Source: Astragalus membranaceus
Taxonomy: Eukaryota; Streptophyta; Magnoliopsida; Fabales; Fabaceae
Assembly: GCA_039519185.1 (NCBI GenBank)
Contig: CM076851.1
Coordinates: forward strand, 52,682,751-52,746,750
DNA: 64,000 nucleotides
Reading direction: 5' to 3'
Both the position numbers and the translations under genes were made by a program. The notes under the pieces were generated by a model. The model was given only the letters and a program-made list of their open reading frames with translations, did not search any database and was not told where the DNA came from. This document shows, piece after piece, positions 53,752 through 64,000 of this stretch. The first letter of the stretch is position 1, and the number at the start of each line of letters is the position of its first letter.

Positions 53752-56700
53752 TTAATTAGAATCCCATTCTTTCTCGAAATCACCATCATCATCAGATGAG
53801 TGAATTCCTGATACACCGATGTGATCGACTGCATCCTCAGGATCTGTATCTTCTTCTTCATTAACTTCATCACCAGTGTTTGGCTCATCACATAAACGGG
53901 TAATGGGTTTAACTTTAATCACTTCATTTACATTGGACATTTCATCCATTTGATATGGCACGTCTTCCATTGTGTCATCATTTGTCTCAATGCGACCTCT
54001 TGGTTTTGTCTTTATTGCGACACACCAACCACGCCGATCAGTCCGTGTTGATGGATAAGAGACATAATAGACTTGTCTCACATTTTGTGCAATGACGAAC
54101 GGATCATACAATCGATATCTACTATTCATTTTAATGTCCACTGTATTTGTCTTTGGATTAAACTTTGTTCCTCGAGCGAACGGATCAAACCAATTACAAT
54201 AAAAAACAACTACCTTTTGACTATAATCAAGATAAGGGTACGCAAGTTCATATATGTGTTCAACCACACCATAGAAATCATCTTCGCCTCTCCCAATGAC
54301 ACCCTTCATGCAAACTCCACTATTGATTGTTTCTCTGCCCTCTGTCCATTCCTTAGTGTGAAATTTGTATCCATTGACAAAATATGTGTGCCATTCTTTA
54401 ACACATCTTCGAGGACCGTCAGATAAGGTCCTGAAGTGTTGGTTTGTAGGAGTCGGCGGGAGGGAATACACAAATTGCCTAAACCACATTGAAAAATGCG
54501 CATGAATATGAGCAGAAGATTGTTCTTCACTTACTGCCTTTGATGACAATAACTCCCTAATAAGAAATTATTAATTATTACACAACTGTGCACTTTAATT
54601 TAATTTATTAACTAATTGAGATAGCTAGGTCGAGAAATACATACTCAATGAAAGGTTGGACCTCGGTACAGTTTATCAAGCCATGAACATGGGCTGAATT
54701 TAACTCTTCTGTTAGCCAATGAATTGACTCCTTTTCAGACGAACGGCCAGGTAGAAAAAAGACAGACAAAACTAAATGATGTCTTGGACATTCAATTTCC
54801 ATTTCATTTCGACCACTTCTAGGGGCAATATCATTCTTGAAATAATAAGAACAAAAATGAGTTGTTTCACGGTGTAAGTAAGAAGAACATATCGATCCCT
54901 CAACTCTAGCTTTATTTTTAACTGATCTTTTTGAATCTCCCATATATGAACCTAGAGAAAATGATATGTTAATAATCATCTAATCCAAATGATATTAACT
55001 GAAAATCCAAATGATAAATTAAACTTCTTTCATATATATATTAACTGACCTTTCAAACAGATACATCCATCTGTATTGGACAGGTCCGCCAAGTTTAGCT
55101 TCATATGCAAGATGAACAGGAAGATGCTCCATAGAATCAAAGAAACTAGGCGGAAATATTCTCTCCAACTTGCATAACATAAGTGGGATGTCTTGTTCCA
55201 TTTTTGTAAGGTCATCCGCTTTTAGCGTTGCAGAACACAAATTCTTAAAGTATTGACTTATTTCAATGAGCGGATTCAAAATGTGTGTTGGCAACGAACT
55301 AAAGGCAATAGGAAGTAAGCACTCCATGAATACATGACAATCATGGCTCTTCATCCCTGGTAACCTCCCATTATCCACATCGAAAAATCTTGTTAAATTA
55401 GAAGAATAACTGTCTGGCATTTTCAACTCAAATCCACCGATAAATTGCTTTCGCTTGCTCCTTAGATAAAGTATAATTGGCTTTGGGTTTCAGTGTCCTA
55501 CCGTTAGCTTTCTCAACCAGCAACAAATCATTTCGCCTCCAGTAATGATCCACGTCCTTCCTAGTTTTCTCATTGTCTTTCGTTTTACCTTTCACGTTCA
55601 TAACAGTGTTAAATATGTTATCAAAGAAATTCTTTACAATATGCATTACATCGAGATTGTGTCTCAATAGATTATCTTTCCAATATGTAAGTTCCCTAAA
55701 AATACTTTTTTTGGTCCAATTATGCCAGAGTCCATAACCATCTGGATGAGAAACAACACCCGCAACGACTTCCACAGGAGGGATATCCTTAACACTGTTC
55801 CAAACTTCTTCTGGTGTCAGCCTACGAGGAGGTTCACTTGTTTCAACATTACCCTTGATGAATGCATATTTTGACTTTCTAAAAGGATGCTCGGTAGGTA
55901 AAAAGCCTACGGTGCGAGTCAAACCATGAGGTTTTTCCTCCATATTTAAGAGTAAAAGTCTTTGTGTCAATCATGCAAATCGGACACGACATCTTACCAT
56001 GTGTCCCCCATCCAAACAACATTCCATACGCAGGAAAGTCATTAATGGTCCACATCAAAGCCGCCTTCATCATGAAATTTTGTCTTCGTGCTGCATCATA
56101 AGTTAAAACACCATTCCACAACCTTTTTAGGTCATCAATCAAAGGTTGCAAATATATGTCAATACCAGCTGTTGGATTAGTTGGCTCTGGTATTATAGCA
56201 TTTAAAAACATGTAGGGTTTAGACATACACATTTCAGGAGGAAGGTTGTATGGGGTAACAATAACTGGCCAACAAGAATACGGTGTTGCTGACGCTTGAA
56301 TATATGGTGTGAAACCATCAGAGCATAAACCAAGTCGAACATTGCGTGGATCATTGGCAAAATTTGGATGAACACAATCAAAATACTTCCAAGCTTCACC
56401 ATTAGATGGATGACGTAATTCACCAGAATTATTTCTATTTTCATAGTGCCACGTCATTTTACCCGCAGTTTCCATTGAAGTGAACATCCTCTTCAGTCTT
56501 GGTATAATCAGCAGATAGAACATTGCTTTTCTTGTAACTGGTTTGCCTCTGCTTGTCCCTTTCCTGCTGACACGATACCGTGGCTCTTGACAAAACTTGC
56601 ATTCCAGCAACTCTCCATCATTTATGCCAAACTCATTGTTATAATAGATCATGCAACCAGACACACAACAATCAAATCTTATGGAATTTAAACCAAGCTT

Positions 56701-57384
56701 CGATACCAATCTTTTAGCATCATAATAACTTTGCGGCAAAAGTCCTCTAACGGGGGTTGCATCCAACATCATTTTAGTCATGTATTCCATGCACAATTCC
56801 GCTACGTTAAATTGAGACTTATTAAGACCCAACAACCGAACACACATTGATAACTTAGAGTTTGTAGATCCTTCAAATAATGGTTTATTTGTCTCACTCA
56901 AAAAGATATAAAACCTCTGAGCTTCCTAATTTGGAACTTCTTCAACATCATATTGTAATTTTTCAAAATCCAAATTTACACCGACGGTATCAGATATCAT
57001 CCCCTGAACAACATCAAACGACTGATATCGCGTAGTCGTTGGATTACTACTTGATGTGGAAGCTACGACTGGACTTGACATGGGACCTTCTACTTGGACA
57101 GGAACATTATCAAATGCAGGAACTCCAACTGCTGCCTCACCATGACGGGTCCATATCCAATAATTTGGCTTAAACCCACTATTGTACAAATCAAATCGAA
57201 TATCACCTTCCTTTTTTATAGATCGAAACATACATTTGGAGCAAGGACATCTAATTCCACATTGTCACTCAAATTCTTTTTGACGCATAGCAAAAAGAAC
57301 AAACTCTTCGACTCCTTGTACAAAACGTCGCTTCAACCCAGCTCTTCCAGGATACATTCGATCCTACATCCAACTACGATCCAT
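53752..57384 (-). pseudogene. TNP2-type CACTA transposase, degraded
   Basis: The start MDRSW is at 57384. The N-terminal transposase-associated zinc-binding region reads to IRCPCSKCMFRSIKKEGDIR and NYWIWTRHGE. The transposase (Tnp2, PF02992-type) domain follows, with CCVSGCMIYYNNE, FCQEPRYRVS, MTWHYENRNN, GLCSDGFTPY, DDLKRLWNGVLTYDA and THGKMSCPICM. Then LTYWKDNLLRHNLDVMHIVK, a DUF4218 region (FPPSFFDSMEHLPVHLAYEA) crossed by a GT-AG intron (about 55040-54953), and a DUF4216 region (YVNGYKFHTKEW-like, VVFYCNWFDP) ending at 53752. Damage: stops near 57366, 57265 and 56926, shifts near 55905 and 55440. All family blocks remain recognisable in the right order. Confidence 0.85.
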
Positions 57385-59250
57385 TTTTTTGTGTATGCTC
57401 CTTATAACATACACAATACAACATATATCATACATGTGTGTTAGAACAATACATGTGTATTAGAGTACAATACACATTGGTATTGGTATTTTTAGTTTGA
57501 CCAAATATACAAAGTAAATTAAATAAACTAGTAACTCTTATTTTTGAATATATATTAATATTTTGATTTTTTATTAAATGATAACAAACAATATTTCGTA
57601 TTATATATAATAATATAATAATAAACAATTTTACTTTTTTTCACTAATATTATACTAATATTTTGTATTTATTTATTTCGTATTTATAACATCAATGATT
57701 TTTACTAAATAAAAACTATTACACAATAAATTAAATTTATTTTATTTTCACAAAAAATTTCAGCTAATAACATCAAATAACATTAAAATAATTCATATTT
57801 AGTTTTTACCGGTAGTGAAGAGAAGTCTCTGATTTGATGCTTTCCGGACTCTTGAACAAAACTTTCAAGCAAACACCAAACTCCAAACTCCAATCAATTA
57901 CAAAAAAATAATAAAAAAATATTAAACAACTCATATTCAAAAACTAAATATTAAGTAAAACAATCAAATATACAAATTTTAATTATAACCAATAAATTAA
58001 ATAAACTAGCAACTTTTACTTTTTACTATGATTCAAATAATTTCAATTAATTACATCAAATAGTATTTGTTACTATATAATAATATTTAATTAATAACAC
58101 ATAATATAACACATTATATAAATATTTAATAACTCTATTAATGTGTTAATATATAATTACAATATAATGTTTTCTTAGTAAATAGTAACATTTTATACTA
58201 TCTTAATTTTACTCTTTAAAAAAATTGTAATAATTCGTATTTTTTTAATCTAAAAATATAAACAACAAACATTAATTACAATCTAATCTAATCATTATAC
58301 AACAAAGTTAATTTATTTATTTTTACAAATAATTTCAATAAAATTACTTATATAGTAAGTATAACACATTATATATTATATTATCCTAATTATATTATTA
58401 TACTAAATAATTAACTCTGATTTTAATTTTAAAAAAATAATCAAATTAAAAAACAATATAAAATAACAATATAATTCGTATTTATAACTAACCGGTAGTG
58501 AATAGAAGTCTTTGACTTGAAGCTAATACCGAACTCTTTCGAAAAACTTTCAACCAAACTCCAAAGAAATGCTAAACAAATAATATCAGAAGTAGTAATT
58601 AAACAATCGGACAAATCAAATATATAGTAATTAGAAACAATATGTTCGAAATCGGAAGAACAAGGAAAGAGGAAGGAAGTGTCATACCTTGTAGGTGTTA
58701 CGAAATTGTGGTCACTGATACTGCCAGATGAACAAGGAATAGGATTTTGGAACGAACAGAAATGAGAAAAATGGTGTTGTGAGTGAGTTATTTTCGGGTG
58801 AGAAGAAAATGGAGAAAGTGGAGAGAATAGAGTGAGTGTTTTCGGGTGAGGAGAGAATGGAGAGTGTGAGTGAGTGAGGAGAGAATGGAGTGAAAAATAT
58901 ATAGAAGCGACTCAAACGACTAGTTGAAAAAATCCGTCGGAAATGGCCTTTACCAGCGGATCCGGTCAAAAGTCGTATTTCAAATTTCGAAAGAAATTTC
59001 TGCCGGAAATGACATGTACCGACGGAATTTATGGCTACCGGCGGATACGCGGGATTACCGGCGGATTTATTGAAGTTAGCGGTGGATTTTCAAATTCGAA
59101 TTTCAAATTTTATCCGCCGTAATATAAGCTTACCGACGGATTTATTAGGTGATACATTACAGTCGGATTTCTTGTCAATACCGATTGATTATGTTTTAAA
59201 TATATTACCGGCCAGAATATTAAACTATCGGCGGATTTGTTTAAACGGTT
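57385..59250. other. AT-rich 5' region and right subterminal repeats of the CACTA element
   Basis: 57385-58700 is extremely AT-rich with no gene. 58912-59240 has many 'accgacgga', 'ccggcggat' and 'tccgccg' words, inverted relative to the left end. A frame at 58712-58969 is a Ser/Phe-rich shadow of repeat DNA. I cannot find the terminal CACTA inverted repeat here. Confidence 0.6.
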
Positions 59251-59502
59251 AGCCATTAAAGAATTAACAAACGCGTTACTCTATTGACTATTCCAGTTAA
59301 AATATATTCCAATCCTTCTGTTGTTTTTTTATTAATAAAAAAAAAAACATGTGCTGTCGAAAAAAAAGACTAAAACAACATGCAATTATGGATCTAGCAC
59401 CTGACGTTTGAACACAGATAAAAAAGAAACAGAAGAAGGAACTAAATTAACAAAACGTCAACATCAAATTAAACCCTACAACACAACCTTCGTTTTCATT
59501 TA

Positions 59503-59512
59503 TTTATATAAG
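59503..59512 (+). promoter_or_regulatory. Probable TATA box of the DUF4408/DUF761 gene
   Basis: TTTATATAAG lies 87 bases upstream of the ATG at 59599. A transcription start about 30 bases further on would give a short 5' leader. 59251-59500 otherwise shows nothing I can interpret. Confidence 0.55.
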
Positions 59513-59598
59513 ATTACACACCTCCATTTATTTTCCCTACAGTGAAACAATCTCTGTTATAGAGAAAAAAAGTACACTAACCTGTAAACAGAATATAT

Positions 59599-60234
59599 AT
59601 GGATGAGGAGGATTCAGTTTCAGTGTATGAGATGATGTTGAGTTGGCTCACACCTTCATGTCTATTCATAATCGTTAATCTCGTAATCGGCACCATAGTT
59701 GTCACCTCTCGTTTCGCCTGTAACAGAAAACAAAAACTCGACTCGTCCACTCAACCCGTCTGCTCCAACTCATCCTTCCTTGAAAGACTCATGTCCTTTG
59801 GATTCTGCTCTTATAAATGTGTAGAAACCCAAGCCATGGTCGAACCGGTTCAAAACCAGGACTTGAATCGGCTTGACCGGGCCACATCATCGTCCCAAAT
59901 TGACCAAGTCAGGTCATTCAATCTTGGTGTTTGCAAAACAGAACAGCACCAAGATCCTGATGACCTGACCCAGAGTCAGTTGACCCAGGCTCCCTCGCTT
60001 CTTGAACGGATTATGTCTGTGAGGTTACACCGATCCGAGTCAGTTAAACCAGAGCCGGAAGGGAAAAATTTAGGATCCGGAACCGGATCGGAACCCGAGA
60101 TTGTGGATGGAAAGGGAGAAGATGAAAGTGTGGATGCGAAGGCTGATGATTTTATAAAACGGTTTAAGCAGCAACTTAGATTGGAGAGGCTTGATTCAAT
60201 TTTACGCTGTAGGGAAATATTTCAACGAAACTGA
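59599..60234 (+). CDS. DUF4408 and DUF761 domain protein (211 aa), host gene
   Basis: A single uninterrupted frame with plant-gene character, 211 residues. The N-terminus (residues 10-42) is a hydrophobic segment SWLTPSCLFIIVNLVIGTIV followed by VTSRF and a basic stretch. This is the DUF4408 signature, probably one membrane segment. The middle is Ser/Gln/Glu-rich and contains a twice-repeated motif, SFLERLMSFGF (about 59-69) and SLLERIMSVRL (about 133-143). The C-terminus DDFIKRFKQQLRLERLDSIL is the DUF761 motif found in plant proteins induced by stress or expressed in fibre cells. The function of the family is not settled. No intron is needed, as is usual for this family. A TATA box lies upstream. 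It is the only cellular gene I can support here. CACTA remains flank it on the left, SINE and hAT copies on the right. Confidence 0.92.
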   Translation: MDEEDSVSVYEMMLSWLTPSCLFIIVNLVIGTIVVTSRFACNRKQKLDSSTQPVCSNSSFLERLMSFGFCSYKCVETQAMVEPVQNQDLNRLDRATSSSQIDQVRSFNLGVCKTEQHQDPDDLTQSQLTQAPSLLERIMSVRLHRSESVKPEPEGKNLGSGTGSEPEIVDGKGEDESVDAKADDFIKRFKQQLRLERLDSILRCREIFQRN

Positions 60235-60792
60235 GACTAGTAAGTTAGATTTGGTATGTTGGTAAATTTTTTATCTAGTTTGGTGGTATGCTAATTGCTG
60301 AGATTGAAGTGGTTGATGGACGGGTTATGAGTTATGACTCATAGGTTACAATCGATTGAATTCATATGTTGAAATTTTAATTGTTTTCGGTCATCCATTG
60401 CAGCAAGCTATATGGTAATTACTTGTGTTTGGGGAGAAGGAATGAAGGTGTTGTACAAAAATTGTATAATGGATTGTATCTATAGTTGCATGCAAGAACT
60501 ATTTTAAGATTAAACAAATTTAAACAAAAAATTAGCTCTTTCTTCATATTCAAAACATTAAAATGGGTGAACCAATATGATGTGGTACAAGTAGTAGATA
60601 CTTGGATCTCTTAACCATTTGGTCATGGATTTGATCCCTGATCGGTGCATATGGAAAGACATTTGTTGGGAGAGGTCAATCCCTTAAATGGATTTTCAAT
60701 ACCTCGAAGGATTAGTCTCCACGGTCGCCTTATTATGCTGTGAAATATGAATCATTTGACTTAACATGGAGAGAGAGAAAGAGACTTCCAAC
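60235..60792. other. 3' flank of the DUF4408/DUF761 gene with a SINE copy
   Basis: 60235-60570 is the likely 3' untranslated and terminator region, with AT-rich stretches but no clear signal. 60576-60728 is a diverged copy of the SINE at 50769: it shares 'gagaggtca', 'cccttaaatgga' and 'acctcgaaggattagtctcc'. It has an extra 15-20 bases between the A and B boxes, and its B box reads GGATTTGATCCC, so it is probably no longer transcribed. Confidence 0.7.
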
Positions 60793-61386
60793 TAGGCATG
60801 GCAAGAAAACCCATACCCGTGGGGACCCGATCGAACCCGCCCTGATTTGACGGGTTTTCCCCACTTTGACTGGGTTTGGGTTTTCCCCAAAATTAAAATA
60901 CGGGGACGAGGAGGGTAATGGGGATATAGGTACCCACCCCGAACCCACCCCAAATGCATGAAAATACAATATTACCACTCTTAAATTAGAAACCCTTAAA
61001 ATCTCAATTAAACCCTAAATGGATTTGTCACTCACCATTAGCACCTCACTCTCTCCCTCTCTCTTCTCTCTTGGTCTCACTCTCTCAGGTTTCTCTCTTC
61101 TTTCTCGGTATTTAAATGTCGATAGCTTCTCTTAATGTTGTTGTAATAGTTGATTGCAAATTTGTTTTTCATCTTGGTTAGTTTCACCTGTAAAAATATG
61201 ATTAGTATCCTTAAATCAAAACACACGTCTTCAACAGTAACGAATCCTATCTGTCGCTCAATTATTTCAATGGTTATCGCTAGTTGCACTTGTTCTTTTG
61301 TTTAACGTGGGTAATGTTTATGTTTTTCTATTCACGCCAAGTAATAATGCTATTTAGTATCTATGACTAACTTAACAGGAAATTGA

Positions 61387-62669
61387 CATGGACAAAGTTG
61401 ATAATTCTCAACCACTCATTTTACAAGAAAGTGCACACTTAATGGTCTCACATCACCAAAAGAAACAGTTCAAACACCTAATGATGAGACAGCTGATAAT
61501 ACAGAGACATTGAAACAAATAGGTAAAGGCAAACTTAGGAGTATAGTATGGGAACATTTTACAAAAGTTAAAGTTAAGGAAGAGAAGGCTCAATGTCACT
61601 ATTGCAAGAAGTACCTTGGTGGAAAATCAACCAATGGAACAAAAAACTTGCACGATCATATGAAAACATTTGTTCCTAAAATGCTTCACGATAACAAGAC
61701 AAATAAAGGGCAAACATTTCTCATACCAAATGGCTTGCAAGGAAAGCAAGAGTTAGGAGTTGGAACTTATAATGCTGAAAACTCAAGGAAAGAGCTTGCC
61801 TGTGCAATAATTATGCATGAATATCCACTTTCAATTGTTGATCATGTGGGTTTTAGGCGATTTGCGGCTTCTCTACAACCATTGTTTCAAGTTCCTTGTA
61901 GAAACACTATCAAGAAGGAGATATTCAAAGTGTATGAGTTTGAGGGGCCAATAACTTCAAAGTTGTTTGATAGTCTTCAATCAATAGTGGCCATTACATC
62001 AGACATGTGGACTTCAGGTAATCAAATCAAGGGGCATATGGTTGCTACTGCACATTTTATTGATGGATCTTGGAATTTAGAGAGTCGTATTTTGAGGTAA
62101 TAACAAATTCTTAATATATATATATATATATATTGGTCATAATTCTAGACTATTTATATGATATAGTTATTAAAGATGAATCTTGTTACATGTTAGGTTC
62201 ATTTACGTCCCCGCTGCTCATTCAAGTGAAAGACTATGTGCTGCTTTATATAATTATTTACTTGAATGGAACATCGATACAAATTTGTCATTTATCACCT
62301 TAGATAATTGTGGCACAGATGATGCTATGATGGACAAAATTAAGGAGAAGTGTGAGACAAGTACTTTGCTGAGGGATGGATCTTTACTTCATATGCATTG
62401 TTGCACACGCACATATATTAAATTTGATAGTAAATGATGGTTTAGAAGTAGTGAAAGATGGGATAGAAAAGATTTGGGATAGTGTAGCTTATTGGATTGC
62501 AACGCTTAAAAGAAAGGAAAGATTTGAGGAAACAGCTAAACAATTGTGAATTTCTTGCACTAAAAATTTATGTTTAGACTGTCCAACGAGATGGAACTCC
62601 ACCTTTACGATGCTTAGCATAGCTATTTTGTATGATGATGTATTTAGTAGGTTAAGGCTGAAAGACACT
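61387..62669 (+). pseudogene. hAT transposase, BED zinc finger and N-terminal catalytic region (part 1)
   Basis: An ATG at 61387 (MDKVDNSQPL) leads, after a one-base shift near 61440, into the main frame. A BED-type zinc finger is seen (WEHFTKVKVKEEKAQCHYCK, then KNLHDHM). The hAT core follows with YPLSIVDHVGFRRF and ITSDMWTSGNQIKGHMVATA (the Asp of DMW is a catalytic-region residue). A GT-AG-like intron with an AT repeat spans about 62096-62195. After it come ALYNYLLEWNIDTNLSFITL and DNCGTDDAMMDKIKEK, then after a shift CPTRWNSTFTML. A TGA lies near 62548. The gene is cut at 62669 by a solo LTR. Without the insertion the reading frame continues at 63036. Confidence 0.85.
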
Positions 62670-63030
62670 TGTTCCGGACTGGGCCGAGGGCCCAATCCGC
62701 TTAAATGGGCCACGATCGGCTTAATCCATGAAGAGTCCGCTTAGTAATAGATCAGCGCCCGCATAGACCAAGATCAACGGCCGAGATCGAGCCAGTTTAT
62801 CCAACGGTCAGGAAACATCGCTTGACTTTATAAATATGTGTCAACCCCCACTGACAGGTACACTTTTTGACCACTAGTTCATTCCTACTTTGACTTCTTC
62901 ACCCCTGACTTGGGCGTCAGAGTGTCTTTGCAAGTACAACTCGGGTTAAGCTCTGCGCCCGACTTCATCTACAGACAAGCACGACCCAGCACCTGACCGG
63001 TCCATCCCAAGGGCCTTAAGGTACGGTTCA
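62670..63030. mobile_element. Solo LTR (361 bp) in the hAT transposase, TSD ACACT
   Basis: TGTTCCGGACTGG...GGTACGGTTCA, with TG/CA ends and an exact 5-bp duplication ACACT (62665-62669 and 63031-63035). It contains a TATA box (TATAAATA, 62829-62836) and the phrase 'gacttgggcgtcagagtgtc', which I associate with Tat/Retand LTRs. No primer site or interior follows, so it is a recombination-derived solo LTR on the plus strand. Confidence 0.85.
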
Positions 63031-63035
63031 ACACT

Positions 63036-63612
63036 CAATACACTAGTGTTCCAAGTAGCTCCCAATGGAAATTTGCAGAGGATGTTTGAAAAAGATTGGA
63101 AAAGTTCAATAGTATCACTGAACTCATTTCTGGCACTAAGTATCCCACTGCCAATATGTGTTTTGCTGAGATTTGTAAGATCAAATTGGCAATATCTAAT
63201 TGGATGAACTCCTCTGATCAATTGATTAAAGAAATGGCTAACAAATTGGATGAACTCTTTTGATGTGTGCTTGAAGTTGTTATGGAGTAACAAAAATAGC
63301 AGTATGGTTTTAAATTGTTTTTTCAAATTACATATCTTAAGAAATGGTAAATATATCTGTATTTGTTAACTAATTACTATTTATATTGTACTGCATTTCA
63401 TATTTATAGGTGGTATGAATTCTCAATTAAGTAATGAGTATGCTACTTTATTTTTCAATGAAGTAGACATTGAGGATGAAGGTGAGATCTACCATCCATT
63501 TATTTATCACTACCTTCCAATTTTATCAACTTTAATGTTTATATTTAACTTGTATTTTTTAATTTATAGGTGAAATATTGACTAGTGGTGTTACTTCCCA
63601 CTTTGAAGAGTG
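63036..63612 (+). pseudogene. hAT transposase, part 2, with internal deletion
   Basis: The frame continues across the solo LTR, giving WKFAED, then a TGA, then LEKFNSITELISGTKYPTAN and IKLAISNWMNSSDQ, typical of the middle of hAT transposases. It ends at a TGA near 63263. After an intron-like gap two short blocks follow: SNEYATLFFNEVDIEDEGE (about 63419-63482) and a tail ending VTSHFEE (63571-63613). The C-terminal dimerisation domain with its WWK and SESAFS-like motifs is missing, so the gene also carries an internal deletion. Confidence 0.75.
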
Positions 63613-64000
63613 AAGACGTCAATATCATTTAGAGAAAGAAAGAAGACAACATTGATGTGGCCACTTGTTTTACAAATTTTAAATTTTCATTGAACAATGA
63701 TGTGATTTGTACTTAGTTATGTTGATGTTTTGATAATTTGGATTATCGGTAAATTTAGAATATTGATATTTTGGCTATATGTTGATATTTTGGCTATATG
63801 TTGTTGTCTTGCATTGGTTTTATGTTGTTTTGTTAAATTTTGGGTTTGGAGGGGTTTAGGGCGGGTTCGGGTGTGGAATAAATTTTGTGTTTGGCGCGGG
63901 TTTGGGATCAGTAAAACATATTTTTTATTTAAAAAATACAGTGGGGACGGGGTTGGGGATACCCGAACTCGTTGTGTACGGAGATGAGAATCAATAATTC
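63613..64000. other. 3' part of the hAT element
   Basis: No gene. There is a short duplicated phrase 'atattttggctatatgttg' (about 63765 and 63784), then G-rich subterminal sequence to the window end. Confidence 0.5.

Larger units (their letters stand above)
60793..64000 (+). mobile_element. hAT transposon (Ac/Tam3 superfamily), right end outside the window
   Basis: The left end reads TAGGCATGGCAAGAAAACCC, resembling plant hAT-Ac termini, and is followed by G/C-runs such as 'cgtggggacccg' and 'ccccgaacccacccc' (60820-60955). The same type of run in the opposite sense occurs near 63850-63970 ('ggggacggggttggggat'), so the right end is close. The transposase gene between them is broken. The 8-bp duplication cannot be checked because the right end is not in the window. 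Confidence 0.65.

Overview
The window looks like plant nuclear DNA, most likely from a legume. Large Ogre/Tat-type LTRs carry a tRNA-Arg-type primer binding site, there is an Athila/Cyclops-like element, intergenic DNA is AT-rich, and transposons are nested in transposons. The species cannot be fixed from the sequence alone. Almost everything here is transposable-element DNA. I can support only one ordinary cellular gene, a DUF4408/DUF761 gene at 59599-60234.

Region 1 (1-48064) is one nested cluster. The oldest layer is a Ty1/copia element whose pol appears at 983-1191 and 3018-3630, then resumes 43 kb later at 46837-47889 and ends in its 3' LTR (47890-48064). It was hit by a CACTA element ending at 982, by a small two-LTR element carrying a long ORF (1192-3017, TSD TAAAC) and by a second CACTA (from 3631). 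That CACTA holds a large Ogre-like element without coding capacity (4105-46593). The Ogre-like element in turn contains a solo LTR (5059-7994, TSD ACCGT), a minus-strand Tat/Ogre LTR with leader (about 11000-15445), a complete minus-strand Tekay-type gypsy element (15736-25383, TSD GTCTT) and, in its 3' LTR, a broken Tat-type gypsy element (27568-28194 and 45519-46345). The broken element was split by an Athila-type element (28195-45518). The 5' LTR of the Athila element was then split by a CACTA element (38925-45075, TSD GGT) carrying pieces of host genes: DNA topoisomerase II and a MYB-CC (PHR-like) factor. This is up to six levels of nesting.

Region 2 (48065-59250) has a fold-back repeat, a MULE with long terminal inverted repeats (49281-50648, 9-bp TSD), a tRNA-derived SINE (50769-50941, 13-bp TSD) and a CACTA element (from 50966) with degraded TNP2-type and Transposase_24-type genes on the minus strand.

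Region 3 (59251-64000) has the DUF4408/DUF761 gene with a TATA box, a second SINE copy, and a hAT element with a broken transposase gene interrupted by a solo LTR (62670-63030, TSD ACACT).

The observations I rate highest are the gene-capturing CACTA element; a paired decamer palindrome, CGCTRYAGCG, found only in the Athila-type element and running through its LTRs, untranslated regions and ORFs; the small LTR element whose ORF runs through its own primer binding site; and an otherwise intact Tekay polyprotein whose integrase catalytic glutamate is replaced by lysine. No bacterial-style system, CRISPR array or organellar gene is present.
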